Shown one piece after another: positions 43,731 to 53,083 of a stretch of DNA of 64,000 bases (the first letter of the stretch is position 1; each line of letters begins with the position of its first letter). The translations under genes were made by a program, and so were the position numbers. The stretch comes from Streptomyces chryseus (GTDB taxonomy: Bacteria > Actinomycetota > Actinomycetes > Streptomycetales > Streptomycetaceae), in assembly GCF_014650755.1 (NCBI RefSeq), contig NZ_BMVO01000029.1, positions 1 through 64,000 on the forward strand, in the 5' to 3' direction. The notes under the pieces were generated by a model. It saw nothing but the letters and a program-made list of their open reading frames with translations. It was not told where the DNA came from and searched no databases.

Positions 43731-44866
43731 TCGGTGATCGTTCCTCGCAGGTAGCCGGCGGCGTGACGGGCGCGCTCCAGCACGTCGTCGAGGTCGTCGC
43801 CGTAGGTGTTGACGTGGCCGACCTTGCGGCCGGGCTTCACGTCCTTTCCGTACATGTGGATCTTGAGCTGCGGGTCGCGCGCCATGCAGTGCAGGTACGC
43901 CTGGTACATGTCCGGGTAGTCGCCGCCCAGGACGTTCGCCATGACGGTCCACCGCTCGCGGGGGCGCGGGTCGCCGAGCGGCAGGTCCAGTACGGCCCGG
44001 ACGTGGTTGGCGAACTGGGAGGTGATGGCGCCGTCCTGCGTCCAGTGCCCGGAGTTGTGCGGGCGCATCGCCAGTTCGTTGACGAGGATGCGGCCGTCGG
44101 CCGTCTCGAAGAGTTCGACGGCGAGGTGTCCGACGACCCCGAGCTCCTTGGCGATGCGCAGCGCAAGCGCCTGCGCCTGGCCGGCGAGCTCCTCGGAGAG
44201 GCCGGGCGCCGGGGCGATCACGGTGTCGCAGACGCCGTCGACCTGCCGCGACTCGACGACGGGGTAGGCGACGGCCTGGCCGTGCGGGGAACGGACGATG
44301 TTCGCCGCCAGCTCCCGTACGAATTCGACCTTCTCCTCCGCGAGGACCGGGACGCCGGCCTTGAAGGGCTCCTCGGCGTCCTTCTCGTCGCGTACGAACC
44401 AGACGCCCTTGCCGTCGTAGCCGCCGCGCACGGTCTTGAGGATCACCGGGAAGCCGCCGGTCTCGGCGGCGAAGGCCGCCGCGTCCGCCGGGTCGCTCAC
44501 GACGCGGTGGCGCGGGCAAGGCGCTCCGATCTGCGTGAGCTTCGCTCGCATGACGCCCTTGTCCTGGGCGTGCACCAGTGCGTCGGGCCCCGGGCGGACG
44601 GGGATGCCGTCCGCTTCCAGGGCCCGCAGGTGCTCGGTCGGGACGTGCTCGTGATCGAAGGTGATCACGTCGCAGCCGCGCGCGAAGGCGCGCAGCGTGT
44701 CCAGATCGCGGTAGTCGCCGATGACGACGTCGCTGACGACCTGGGCCGCCGAGTCCTGGGGGGTGTCACTGAGGAGCTTGAATCTGATGCCGAGGGGGAT
44801 GCCCGCCTCGTGGGTCATACGGGCGAGCTGACCGCCACCGACCATGCCGACTACGGGGAACGTCAC
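43727..44866 (-). CDS. purK: 5-(carboxyamino)imidazole ribonucleotide synthase
   Basis: PurK is an ATP-grasp enzyme that carboxylates AIR to N5-CAIR with ATP and bicarbonate. The 379-residue product starts VTFPVVGMVGGGQLARMTHE, has DKGVMRAKLTQIGAPCP near residue 105, VILKTVRGGYDGKGVW near 137 and ELFETADGRILVNELAMRPHNSGHW, with the metal-binding Glu and Asn near 250-262. The GTG at 44866 is preceded both by GGAGGA and by a TACCCT -10 box, so it may be expressed leaderless. First gene of the purK-purE-dipeptidase operon. Confidence 0.95.
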   Translation of the reverse strand: MTFPVVGMVGGGQLARMTHEAGIPLGIRFKLLSDTPQDSAAQVVSDVVIGDYRDLDTLRAFARGCDVITFDHEHVPTEHLRALEADGIPVRPGPDALVHAQDKGVMRAKLTQIGAPCPRHRVVSDPADAAAFAAETGGFPVILKTVRGGYDGKGVWFVRDEKDAEEPFKAGVPVLAEEKVEFVRELAANIVRSPHGQAVAYPVVESRQVDGVCDTVIAPAPGLSEELAGQAQALALRIAKELGVVGHLAVELFETADGRILVNELAMRPHNSGHWTQDGAITSQFANHVRAVLDLPLGDPRPRERWTVMANVLGGDYPDMYQAYLHCMARDPQLKIHMYGKDVKPGRKVGHVNTYGDDLDDVLERARHAAGYLRGTITE

Positions 44867-44872
44867 TCCTCC

Positions 44873-44878
44873 AGGGTA
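44873..44878 (-). promoter_or_regulatory. -10 box at the purK start
   Basis: TACCCT on the minus strand ends six bases before GTG, the same geometry as at 12180 and 26074. A GGAGGA lies in the gap but would be too close to serve as a normal ribosome binding site. Confidence 0.5.
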
Positions 44879-45058
44879 TCCGCAGGCCCGGCACTCCCTG
44901 CCCGCGTGGTCCGCCCGCTCCGCGCGAGCGCCCGCTTTCGGCCCCGCACACCCTCCCCGCACCACCAGCACCCGCCTCCCCGGGAGCACGAGACCGGCCC
45001 GGGGGCGGGCCGGCGCGTGACTCTCCCCTCGCGCCCCGCATCCGCGAAGGCCGCTGGT

Positions 45059-45064
45059 TAGCAT
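45059..45064 (+). promoter_or_regulatory. Possible -10 box for the GtrA gene
   Basis: TAGCAT lies about 63 bp before the GtrA start; no good -35 is seen. Confidence 0.3.
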
Positions 45065-45126
45065 GGCTGGGTTGACGACACGACCGAACGTCGACGACAC
45101 CGACCGGAACGGGGCTTGCGAACACC

Positions 45127-45720
45127 ATGAGTGGACGGGACGGCGGCCCCTGGCGCAGGCCCCTGGAGCGGCTCGCGCGCGAGTTCGCGAAGTTCGGGGC
45201 GGTCGGCGGCGTGGGGCTTCTGGTGGACCTCGGGGTCTTCAACCTGCTGTGCCACTTCATGGACGTGCCGGTGGTCCCGGGCGGCATCATCGCCACGGTC
45301 GTCGCGATCGGCTTCAACTACCTGGGCTTTCGCTACTTCACGTACCGGGAGCGCGACAAGAACCGGCGCAGCCGCGAGCTCACGCTGTTCCTGCTGTTCA
45401 GCGCGATCGGCCTGGTGATCCAGAGCGGTGTGCTGTACGTCGCGACGTCCGGCTTCGGCTGGGACAGCCCGCTGCAGAGCAACGCCTTCAAGTTCCTCGG
45501 GATCGGGATCGCGACCGTCTTCCGGTTCTGGTCCTACCGCACCTGGGTCTTCCAGAAGCTGCCGCCGCACGGGGCCGAGGAGACGCACGAGCCGTTCCCG
45601 GACGACCCGCGGGTGATCAACGGATCCCACGGATCCCACGGATCCCACGGCACCCACGGATCCCACAGCACCCCCGGGGCCCCCAACGTCCACAGCGCCC
45701 CCGGCGACCGCGTCACCTGA
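45127..45720 (+). CDS. GtrA family membrane protein with His/Gly/Ser-rich tail
   Basis: This 197-residue protein starts MSGRDGGPWRRPLERLAREF. Four membrane helices (about residues 20-42, 50-68, 85-105, 112-132) and the motif FNYLGFRYFTYRERD near 65 identify the GtrA/DPMS family, which helps move lipid-linked sugars across the membrane. After FRFWSYRTWVF the C-terminus continues with about 50 extra residues including GSHGSHGSHGTHGSHS, encoded by 9-bp repeats. Divergent from purK and overlapping the convergent sensor kinase gene by 8 bp. Confidence 0.88.
   Translation: MSGRDGGPWRRPLERLAREFAKFGAVGGVGLLVDLGVFNLLCHFMDVPVVPGGIIATVVAIGFNYLGFRYFTYRERDKNRRSRELTLFLLFSAIGLVIQSGVLYVATSGFGWDSPLQSNAFKFLGIGIATVFRFWSYRTWVFQKLPPHGAEETHEPFPDDPRVINGSHGSHGSHGTHGSHSTPGAPNVHSAPGDRVT
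45622..45666 (+). repeat. 9-bp tandem repeats coding for (Gly-Ser-His)n
   Basis: Five units of GGATCCCAC (one altered to GGCACCCAC) encode GSH-type repeats at the C-terminus of the GtrA protein. The copy number is likely to be variable. Confidence 0.9.
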
Positions 45721-46981
45721 CCGTGGGCTCGCGCGGCTCCTCCTTGGGGCGCGCGACGCGGCTGAGGAAGAGCGCGAAGACCGGCGGCTGCTGCTGGAGC
45801 ATCTCCAGGCGGCCGCCGTCGGCCTCCGCGAGGTCGCGCGCGACGGCGAGACCGATCCCGGTGGAGTTGCGCCCGCTGATGCTCCGCTCGAAGATCCGCG
45901 CGCCGAGATCGGCCGGTACGCCGGGGCCCTCGTCGGTCACCTCGATGACGGCCTGGTTGCCGGTGACGCGGGTACGCAGAGCGACCGTACCGCCACCGTG
46001 CATGAGGGAGTTCTCGATCAGCGCGGCCAGCACCTGGGCCACCGCGCCGGGGGTGCCGACGGCCCGCATGCCGTGCTTGCCCGAGTGGACGATGGCGCGG
46101 CCCGCGCTGCGGTAGGCCGGGCGCCACTCCTCGATCTGCTGCTTGACGACCTCGTCGAGGTCGAAGACGACGGCGGAGCCGGTGCGCGGGTCGCGGGAGT
46201 TGGTGAGCAGCCGCTGCACGACGTCGGTGAGCCGCTCGACCTGCGTCAGCGCGATCGTCGCCTCCTCCTTCACGGTGTCCAGGTCCTCGGTGAGGGTGAT
46301 CTCCTCCAGCCGCATGGAGAGCGCCGTCAGCGGCGTACGCAGCTGGTGGGAGGCGTCGGCGGCCAGCCGGCGCTCGGCGGTGAGCATCCGGCCGATGCGC
46401 TCGGCGCTGGAGTCGAGCACGTCGGCGACCCGGTCGAGCTCGGGTACGCCGTACCGCTTGTGGCGGGGCCGCTGGTCGCCCGAGCCGAGCCGCTCGGCGG
46501 TCTCGGCGAGGTCGGTGAGCGGGGAGGCGAGCCGGTTGGCCTGGCGTACGGCGAGCAGGACGGCGGCGACGACGGCGAGCAGCGCCACCGCTCCGATGAT
46601 CATGAGCGTACGGCCGACTTCGTCGGTGACGGTGGAGCGGGATTCCTGCACGGTGACGACCTCGCCGAAGTCGCCCCGCTCGACGCCCGTGATGACGCTT
46701 CCGCCGGGGCGCTCGCCGATCTCGATGGGGGCGCGGCCCGGGATCTCGATGCGGGCGTACCGCTCGGGGTGGATCTGGTCGCCAAGGACCCCGGGGTTGA
46801 TGCTCTCCTCACCGAGGATGCGGCTCTCGACGACGCTGATCAGCCGCAGCGCCTCGGAGTCGACGCTCTCCTGGGCGCTGTTGCTGATGGTGCGTGTTTC
46901 GACGATGACGAGGGAGACGCCGAAGACGGCGATGACGACGAGCACCACGGCGAGCGTGGAGTTGATCAGGCGGCGGCGCAT
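45713..46981 (-). CDS. Two-component sensor histidine kinase
   Basis: This 422-residue membrane kinase starts MRRRLINSTLAVVLVVIAVFG. It has a first helix (8-27), an extracytoplasmic sensor region (about 30-120), a second helix (about 127-147), HAMP (ANRLASPLTDLAETAERLGSGD), and a HisKA domain with the phosphorylated His in DASHQLRTPLTALSMRL near residue 207. ATPase motifs are LIENSLMHGGG, VTDEGPGVP and STGIGLAVARDLAEADGG. It is 15 bp after its response regulator gene. The signal is unknown. Confidence 0.93.
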   Translation of the reverse strand: MRRRLINSTLAVVLVVIAVFGVSLVIVETRTISNSAQESVDSEALRLISVVESRILGEESINPGVLGDQIHPERYARIEIPGRAPIEIGERPGGSVITGVERGDFGEVVTVQESRSTVTDEVGRTLMIIGAVALLAVVAAVLLAVRQANRLASPLTDLAETAERLGSGDQRPRHKRYGVPELDRVADVLDSSAERIGRMLTAERRLAADASHQLRTPLTALSMRLEEITLTEDLDTVKEEATIALTQVERLTDVVQRLLTNSRDPRTGSAVVFDLDEVVKQQIEEWRPAYRSAGRAIVHSGKHGMRAVGTPGAVAQVLAALIENSLMHGGGTVALRTRVTGNQAVIEVTDEGPGVPADLGARIFERSISGRNSTGIGLAVARDLAEADGGRLEMLQQQPPVFALFLSRVARPKEEPREPTVR

Positions 46982-46996
46982 GGCTGTGTGTGTACG

Positions 46997-47674
46997 TCAG
47001 CTCTTCTCGAAGCGGAAGCCGACGCCCCGCACGGTGGCGATGTACCGCGGGTTGGCGGCGTCGTCGCCGAGCTTCTTGCGCAGCCACGAGATGTGCATGT
47101 CGAGGGTCTTGGTCGACGACCACCAGGTGGTGTCCCAGACCTCGCGCATGAGCTGGTCGCGGGTGACGACACGGCCGGCGTCCCGGACGAGGACGCGCAG
47201 CAGGTCGAACTCCTTCGCCGTGAGCTGGAGTTCCTCCTCGCCCATCCAGGCCCGGTGCGACTCGACGTCGATCCGTACGCCGTGGGTGGCGGGCGCGGGG
47301 GCGGGCTCGCTGGCGCCGCGCCGCAGGAGGGCCCGTACCCGGGCGAGGAGCTCGGCGAGGCGGAACGGCTTGGTGACGTAGTCGTCGGCGCCGGCGTCGA
47401 GGCCGACGACGGTGTCGACCTCGTCGGCGCGGGCCGTCAGCACCAGGATCGGGATGGCGTGGCCCTCGGCGCGCAGCCGGCGGGCGACCTCGAGGCCGTC
47501 CATGCCGGGCAGGCCCAGGTCGAGCACGACCAGGTCGACGCCGCCCTTGAGGCCGGCGTCGAGCGCGGACGGGCCGTCCTCGCGCACCTCGACCTCGTAA
47601 CCCTCCCGACGCAGGGCGCGGGCCAGTGGCTCCGAGATGGATGCGTCGTCCTCGGCGAGCAGTACACGGGTCAT
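46997..47674 (-). CDS. OmpR/PhoB-family response regulator
   Basis: This 225-residue regulator starts MTRVLLAEDDASISEPLARAL. The receiver domain has the acidic pocket (EDD), the phosphorylated Asp in VVLDLGLPGMDG near residue 51, LTARADEVD near 79 and the Lys in YVTKPF near 101. The C-terminal winged-helix domain (from about 130) carries LTAKEFDLLRVLVRD and TLDMHISWLRKKLGDD and ends YIATVRGVGFRFEKS. TACCAT six bases before the ATG suggests leaderless expression. It pairs with the downstream kinase. Confidence 0.95.
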   Translation of the reverse strand: MTRVLLAEDDASISEPLARALRREGYEVEVREDGPSALDAGLKGGVDLVVLDLGLPGMDGLEVARRLRAEGHAIPILVLTARADEVDTVVGLDAGADDYVTKPFRLAELLARVRALLRRGASEPAPAPATHGVRIDVESHRAWMGEEELQLTAKEFDLLRVLVRDAGRVVTRDQLMREVWDTTWWSSTKTLDMHISWLRKKLGDDAANPRYIATVRGVGFRFEKS

Positions 47675-47680
47675 GGGGTG

Positions 47681-47686
47681 ATGGTA
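47681..47686 (-). promoter_or_regulatory. -10 box for a leaderless start
   Basis: TACCAT on the minus strand ends six bases before the response regulator ATG; no ribosome binding site is present. Confidence 0.45.
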
Positions 47687-48062
47687 GTCCGCGCGCCGCA
47701 CGGGTCGTGGCCGGTCGACGCTTGATCGTTCTTCCCTGCGGCTGTGGGATGCGATCCTGTTGTGGACCTTGGAAAGGCGCCCAGCGGTTCCTTCGTCACC
47801 TGTGATCCATCTCTCAAGTCCTTCCATATGCGCCGGGTTCGTGGCGTATGGTGGCGAGTCGTCTGTAGCAGGACTCTGAGTCCTTTCGGGCCTTTAGGCA
47901 GCAAAACGCACCAAAGGGCTCTTTTCTGTGTGGGATTGGCATCGCCGTTCCGCGCAGTGACTGACCATGGGCCGGGCCACCCTCGCGCGACGCCGGCCGC
48001 CCCCACCGGGCGCACACCCGCTCACGAGGCGGACACGCGTCCCGAGCAAGCAAGGATCGACC
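47687..48062. other. Divergent regulatory region before the POT transporter, with a dyad
   Basis: No gene is seen. AGGACTC-T-GAGTCCT (47870-47884) is a perfect 7-bp-arm dyad about 180 bp before the transporter start. TATGGT (47847-47852) is a possible -10 box just upstream of it. AAGGA precedes the transporter ATG. Confidence 0.45.
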
Positions 48063-49583
<1,521 letters not shown>

Positions 49584-49602
49584 CCCCTTGCCCCTCGGCA
49601 TG

Positions 49603-49650
49603 ACGAAGGCCGGCCCCGGCGCGCGCGAGCGCACCGGGGCCGGCCTTCGT
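49603..49650. terminator. Bidirectional hairpin terminator
   Basis: A perfect 17-bp stem (49603-49619 with 49634-49650) and a 14-nt loop lie between the convergent POT transporter and the surface-protein operon. It begins ACGAAGG and ends CCTTCGT. Confidence 0.88.
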
Positions 49651-49677
49651 CCGTACGGCCGTACGTCCGCGCCGAGG

Positions 49678-51072
49678 TCAGCGCGGGCCGCGCAGGCGGT
49701 TCCACGGGGTGAAGGTGAAGACCGCGCCACCGAGCAGGATCACCGTGCCGGCGACCAGGCCGAGGGCGCGCAGGCCGCCGTGGTCGGAGGCTCCGGTGTC
49801 GGCGAGGCCGCCGCCCGCCGCCGCACCGCCCGACGTCGTACCGCCCGACGTCGTACCGCCCGACGTCGTACCGCCCGACGTCGTGCCGCCCGACGCGCCA
49901 CCCGGCTGGGCGGAGGTGTCGAGTTCCAGGGACGCCTCCGCCGTGCCCTTGACGGTGCAGGGGATGGTGATCTTTTGGCCGCCGAGGGTCACGTCGATGG
50001 TGAGCGTGCCGGGGCTGAGCGTGGACTTGCCGCTCGCGCCGGGTTTGTACGTCCCCGTCATGTCCGGCAGGTCCACCGGCTTGCCCTGTTCGAGCGGGTC
50101 CTTGTTCGGGGGCCCTGTGACGGGGACGGTGCCCTTGTCCGCGCCGCCCAGCAGGACCTCCATGGAGGGCTTGAGCGCCCCCGCGGGCAGGGCGGCGGGG
50201 CTGTTCATGACGCCCTTGGCCGTCCTGACGACCAGGTCGTAACCGCCGCCGTTCTTCCTGGCGTTGATCGTCACCTTGGAGTTGATGCTCGCCGGGCCGG
50301 GGGACTTGCACGCGAAGGCGACCGTGACCTCCTTGCCGGGGAAGTCGCCCGGACCGTCGCCGCCACCGCCGCCCGAGGTGGTGGTGCCGCCGGAGGTGGT
50401 GGTGCCGCCGGACGTCGTCGTACCGCCCGAGGTCGTCGTACCGCCGGAGGTCGTCGTCCCACCCGACGAGGTCGTGCCGCCCGTCGTCGTGCCGCCGGAC
50501 GTCGTCGTGCCGCCCGTGGTGCCGCCGGCCGCCGAGACCTTGATGGTCGCCGCGGCCTTGACCGCCTCCTTCGGCGCGCACTTGGTGTCCGTGGACAGCG
50601 GCTTGCTGACGTTGATGGTGTACGCGTCGGGAGTGAGCGTGATCTCGCCGGCCTTCTCCAGCTTCAGCTTGCCCTTCATGTCCGGCAGCACCATGGGGCT
50701 GTTCTTGGGGATCGGCGGGTTCTGCCGCGGCCCCTCCAGCTTCAGGTCCCCGGTCGCCGCGCCGCCCACCTTCACCGTGCCGGTCGGCTTGACGGTGTCC
50801 TTGTCCAGGTCGAGGACGTCGGGGTTCTTGGAAGCGGCCTCGACCGTCTTCCACACCACCTCGACCTCGTCGCCCACCTTGGCCTCGGCGGGCGCCGTGA
50901 TCAGCACCTTCGTGGTGCCCTGCACGGGCGGCAGGCCGGAGATGGGCGGGGGTATGCACTCGGTCTTGTACGAGACCTCGGCTGCTTGCGCGGGACTCGC
51001 CGCGAGCAGGATGCCCGCACCGCCGAGCATCAGCGCGACGCCGGCCGCGCTCATCCTCCGTTGCGTGGTCAC
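49678..51072 (-). CDS. Secreted surface protein with two related domains and an LAxTG sortase signal
   Basis: This 464-residue protein starts VTTQRRMSAAGVALMLGGAG (GTG, with GAAGGGA upstream). A signal peptide ends near AQA-AEVSYK. Two related beta-type domains of about 130-150 residues each begin with a Cys segment (VSYKTEC; VTVAFACKS), contain a Gly-Pro-x-Asn type loop and end with a second Cys (TDTKCAP; TIPCTVK), suggesting one disulfide each. A (Thr)3-Ser-Gly-Gly repeat linker separates them. The end reads LADTG (423-427), a hydrophobic helix and an Arg-containing tail, a class E-type sortase signal. No known function. Last gene of a four-gene operon; overlaps the upstream gene by GTGA. 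Confidence 0.85.
   Translation of the reverse strand: MTTQRRMSAAGVALMLGGAGILLAASPAQAAEVSYKTECIPPPISGLPPVQGTTKVLITAPAEAKVGDEVEVVWKTVEAASKNPDVLDLDKDTVKPTGTVKVGGAATGDLKLEGPRQNPPIPKNSPMVLPDMKGKLKLEKAGEITLTPDAYTINVSKPLSTDTKCAPKEAVKAAATIKVSAAGGTTGGTTTSGGTTTGGTTSSGGTTTSGGTTTSGGTTTSGGTTTSGGTTTSGGGGGDGPGDFPGKEVTVAFACKSPGPASINSKVTINARKNGGGYDLVVRTAKGVMNSPAALPAGALKPSMEVLLGGADKGTVPVTGPPNKDPLEQGKPVDLPDMTGTYKPGASGKSTLSPGTLTIDVTLGGQKITIPCTVKGTAEASLELDTSAQPGGASGGTTSGGTTSGGTTSGGTTSGGAAAGGGLADTGASDHGGLRALGLVAGTVILLGGAVFTFTPWNRLRGPR
49825..49884 (-). repeat. 15-bp tandem repeats coding for Gly-Gly-Thr-Thr-Ser
   Basis: Four near-identical units of ACCGCCCGACGTCGT encode GGTTS repeats just before the sortase signal; they form a flexible, possibly glycosylated stalk. 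Confidence 0.88.
50365..50525 (-). repeat. 18-bp tandem repeats coding for Gly-Gly-Thr-Thr-Thr-Ser
   Basis: About eight imperfect 18-bp units encode a Thr/Ser/Gly linker between the two domains of the LAxTG protein. The repeats differ mainly at third positions. Confidence 0.85.
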
Positions 51073-52145
51073 GAATTTCCCTTCGTCGTCGGACTGTTCT
51101 GCTGAACCGGTGCGGAGATCGGGGTGGACGGACCCGGCGCGTTGTCCGGGGTGAACCACGGCAGGCACGTGACCCCGGTCGCCGTCGCGCCGGGAGCCGC
51201 CCGTCCGCGCGGCGTACGGGTGCGGGCGGGGAGGCGGGCCGGGCGGTGGCGGCCCGGTGTGCGCGGCGGCCGGACCTTGTCGACGACCGCCATGCCGATA
51301 CGGAAGACCCCGGCCGGCACCACCACGCACAGCAGGACCCAGAAGAGCGTGACGCCCCACGGACGCCCCACGCCCCACGGCTGCTCGGCCAGTACCTTCC
51401 GCCCGTACTTGAGCGAGACGAGGTAGTCGCCGTGGGCGCCGGCCGGCAGCTGCACGTCCAGGGCGACCCGCACCTTGCCGCCGGGCCGGATCGTGCCCCG
51501 CCACTGGCGTTCCTCCCACTGCGGGGCGAAGACGCCGTGCGAGGTGCCGACCTCGAAGACGGGGTCCTTCACCGGGTCGGAGCCGAGGTTGCCGACGGTG
51601 ACGACGAGTCTGCGGGCCTGCGGGGCGCCGAACCAGGTCAGTACGGAGCCGGAACCGTCGAGCCGGGCGGCCGCGAGCACCGCGAGCCTTCCGTCCCGGC
51701 CCGGCCGCGGGAGCGGCGCCACGGGGTGGCCGGCGACCACGAACCCGGCGTCGGCGGCGGCCGGTTCCCCGCCGGTGACGGTCGCGACGTGCACGACGCA
51801 CGGGCACGGCCTCGGCGGCTCGGCCACCGGCATCTTCTTGCGGAAGGCGCCCTCGGCGTCGGTGGTGACGGCGCGCCCCTCCGCGTTCGCGCAGGAGTTG
51901 GTGCCGCCGATGACGCCCCGGCCGGGCGCGGACTGCCCGCAGATCAGCATCATCAGCAGCGTCCCCGGGCGCCAGCCGGTCCCGCTGACGGTGATGTCGC
52001 CGCCCTTGCCCGCCTCCGGCCGGGAGAGCGTGACCCGGGGCGGCCGGTCGGGTTCCGCGCTCGCCGGGGCGGCGGGAAGGAGGCCCAGCGCCACCAGCAG
52101 GGCGCACAGCGACACGACGGCCCACGGGCCTCGGGCTGGGGTCAT
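51069..52145 (-). CDS. Secreted membrane-anchored protein with neocarzinostatin-like Ig domain
   Basis: This 358-residue protein starts MTPARGPWAVVSLCALLVAL, with a signal peptide ending near PASA-EPDRPP. Residues 35-140 (PRVTLSRPEAGKGGDITVSGTG, then GRAVTTDAEGAFRKKMPV and HVATVTGG) resemble the neocarzinostatin/Ig-like fold of actinobacterial secreted proteins. A second beta domain (150-260) is followed by a membrane helix (about 265-290) and a long Arg/Pro-rich tail. Start and stop both overlap neighbours by 4 bp, so it is firmly part of the operon. No enzyme motif is seen; the likely role is structural or adhesive at the surface. Confidence 0.75.
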   Translation of the reverse strand: MTPARGPWAVVSLCALLVALGLLPAAPASAEPDRPPRVTLSRPEAGKGGDITVSGTGWRPGTLLMMLICGQSAPGRGVIGGTNSCANAEGRAVTTDAEGAFRKKMPVAEPPRPCPCVVHVATVTGGEPAAADAGFVVAGHPVAPLPRPGRDGRLAVLAAARLDGSGSVLTWFGAPQARRLVVTVGNLGSDPVKDPVFEVGTSHGVFAPQWEERQWRGTIRPGGKVRVALDVQLPAGAHGDYLVSLKYGRKVLAEQPWGVGRPWGVTLFWVLLCVVVPAGVFRIGMAVVDKVRPPRTPGRHRPARLPARTRTPRGRAAPGATATGVTCLPWFTPDNAPGPSTPISAPVQQNSPTTKGNS

Positions 52146-53074
52146 GTCGTCGCTCCTGACTGCGCCAGCGGCCGTTCGTGAGGGGTGGCTTCCCGAGGAG
52201 CCGGCGCCGGTTGCGGTGGTTTCCGGCGGCGTACGCGGCGTACCGCCCCTGCCGCGGCTCCCAGCACCAGCAGCGTCGTGACCGTCACCGCGGTCCAGGG
52301 CACGAACGCCGCGGACGCCGTCGCCTCGCCGCGGGCGCCCCCGGCGGCGGTCGCGGTGAGGCGGACCTCCACCGTGTCGAGGACCGGAGCGCCGGGCCAG
52401 GGTTCGGTGCGCTCCACCCGTTGTCCGGGGGCGAGCCGCTGTGGCAGCGTGCGCGGCGCACGGCGCAGGACCTCGCCGCCGAGGAGCCCTTCGGCGCGGA
52501 CCGCCAGGCGGGGGACGAGTGCGGTGTTCCCCCGGTTGACCAGGGCGTACCGGATGACGGCGCCGTCACCCCGCTCGTCGACCGTGACGTCCTCGACCGT
52601 GAGCGCCGCCAGCGTCGGACCGCTGACGCGCAGATGGACCGGTACGTCCGCCGAGCGGCCGGCGCCCGAGGCGGCGATCGCCCCGGGGTGGTCGCCGGGC
52701 GCCGCGCCGGCCGGCACGGTCACCGTGAACGGCACTTCCGCACGGGTGCGCGGCGGAATCCGCACCTCGGTCTCGGCGAGCGCGATCCAGCTCCCGCTGT
52801 CGTCGCCCGTGCCGCGCAGCCGGACCGTGCGGGCCTCGCCGCCGGGGTTGGTCAACGCCAGCCTGTCCTCGAAGACGGTCCCGGCGACGCCCTCAAGGTA
52901 GAAGTACGGTCTGCCCCCGCCGCTCGGGGCCGCCGTCCAGCCCGGCGCGTCCTCGGCCGCTGCGGCGAACGGCGCCGAGGGGGCGGCGGCCGGGGCCGGC
53001 GCGGCGGCGCCCAGCAGCACCGCGGCGGCGGCGAGGAGACGGCCGGCGTGACGGGCACGGCGCGGCGGGTGCAC
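52142..53074 (-). CDS. Secreted protein related to DUF916 / WxL-operon proteins, with C-terminal membrane helix
   Basis: This 310-residue protein begins at GTG (VHPPRRARHAGRLLAAAAVL). Signal peptide to about residue 40; two Ig-like domains follow: YFYLEGVAGTVFEDRLALTNPG with RIPPRTRAEVPFTVTVPAGAAPGDHPGAIAAS (55-150), and VRYALVNRGNTALVPRL-type sequence (170-250). One membrane helix (about 258-278) and a basic cytosolic tail end the protein. This matches the DUF916-type proteins of Firmicute WxL operons, which bind peptidoglycan; Streptomyces copies are poorly studied. Its stop overlaps the next gene by ATGA. Confidence 0.75.
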   Translation of the reverse strand: MHPPRRARHAGRLLAAAAVLLGAAAPAPAAAPSAPFAAAAEDAPGWTAAPSGGGRPYFYLEGVAGTVFEDRLALTNPGGEARTVRLRGTGDDSGSWIALAETEVRIPPRTRAEVPFTVTVPAGAAPGDHPGAIAASGAGRSADVPVHLRVSGPTLAALTVEDVTVDERGDGAVIRYALVNRGNTALVPRLAVRAEGLLGGEVLRRAPRTLPQRLAPGQRVERTEPWPGAPVLDTVEVRLTATAAGGARGEATASAAFVPWTAVTVTTLLVLGAAAGAVRRVRRRKPPQPAPAPREATPHERPLAQSGATT

Positions 53075-53083
53075 CGGCGGTCT

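Noticed and set aside
45063..46115. Plus-strand frame running through GtrA and antisense to the sensor kinase
   Set aside because: The GtrA and kinase frames have clear domains; this frame is Arg/Ala-rich with none.
50365..50525. 18-bp repeat block as a possible mobile or CRISPR repeat
   Set aside because: It codes for a Thr/Ser/Gly linker in frame and has no spacers or flanking duplications.
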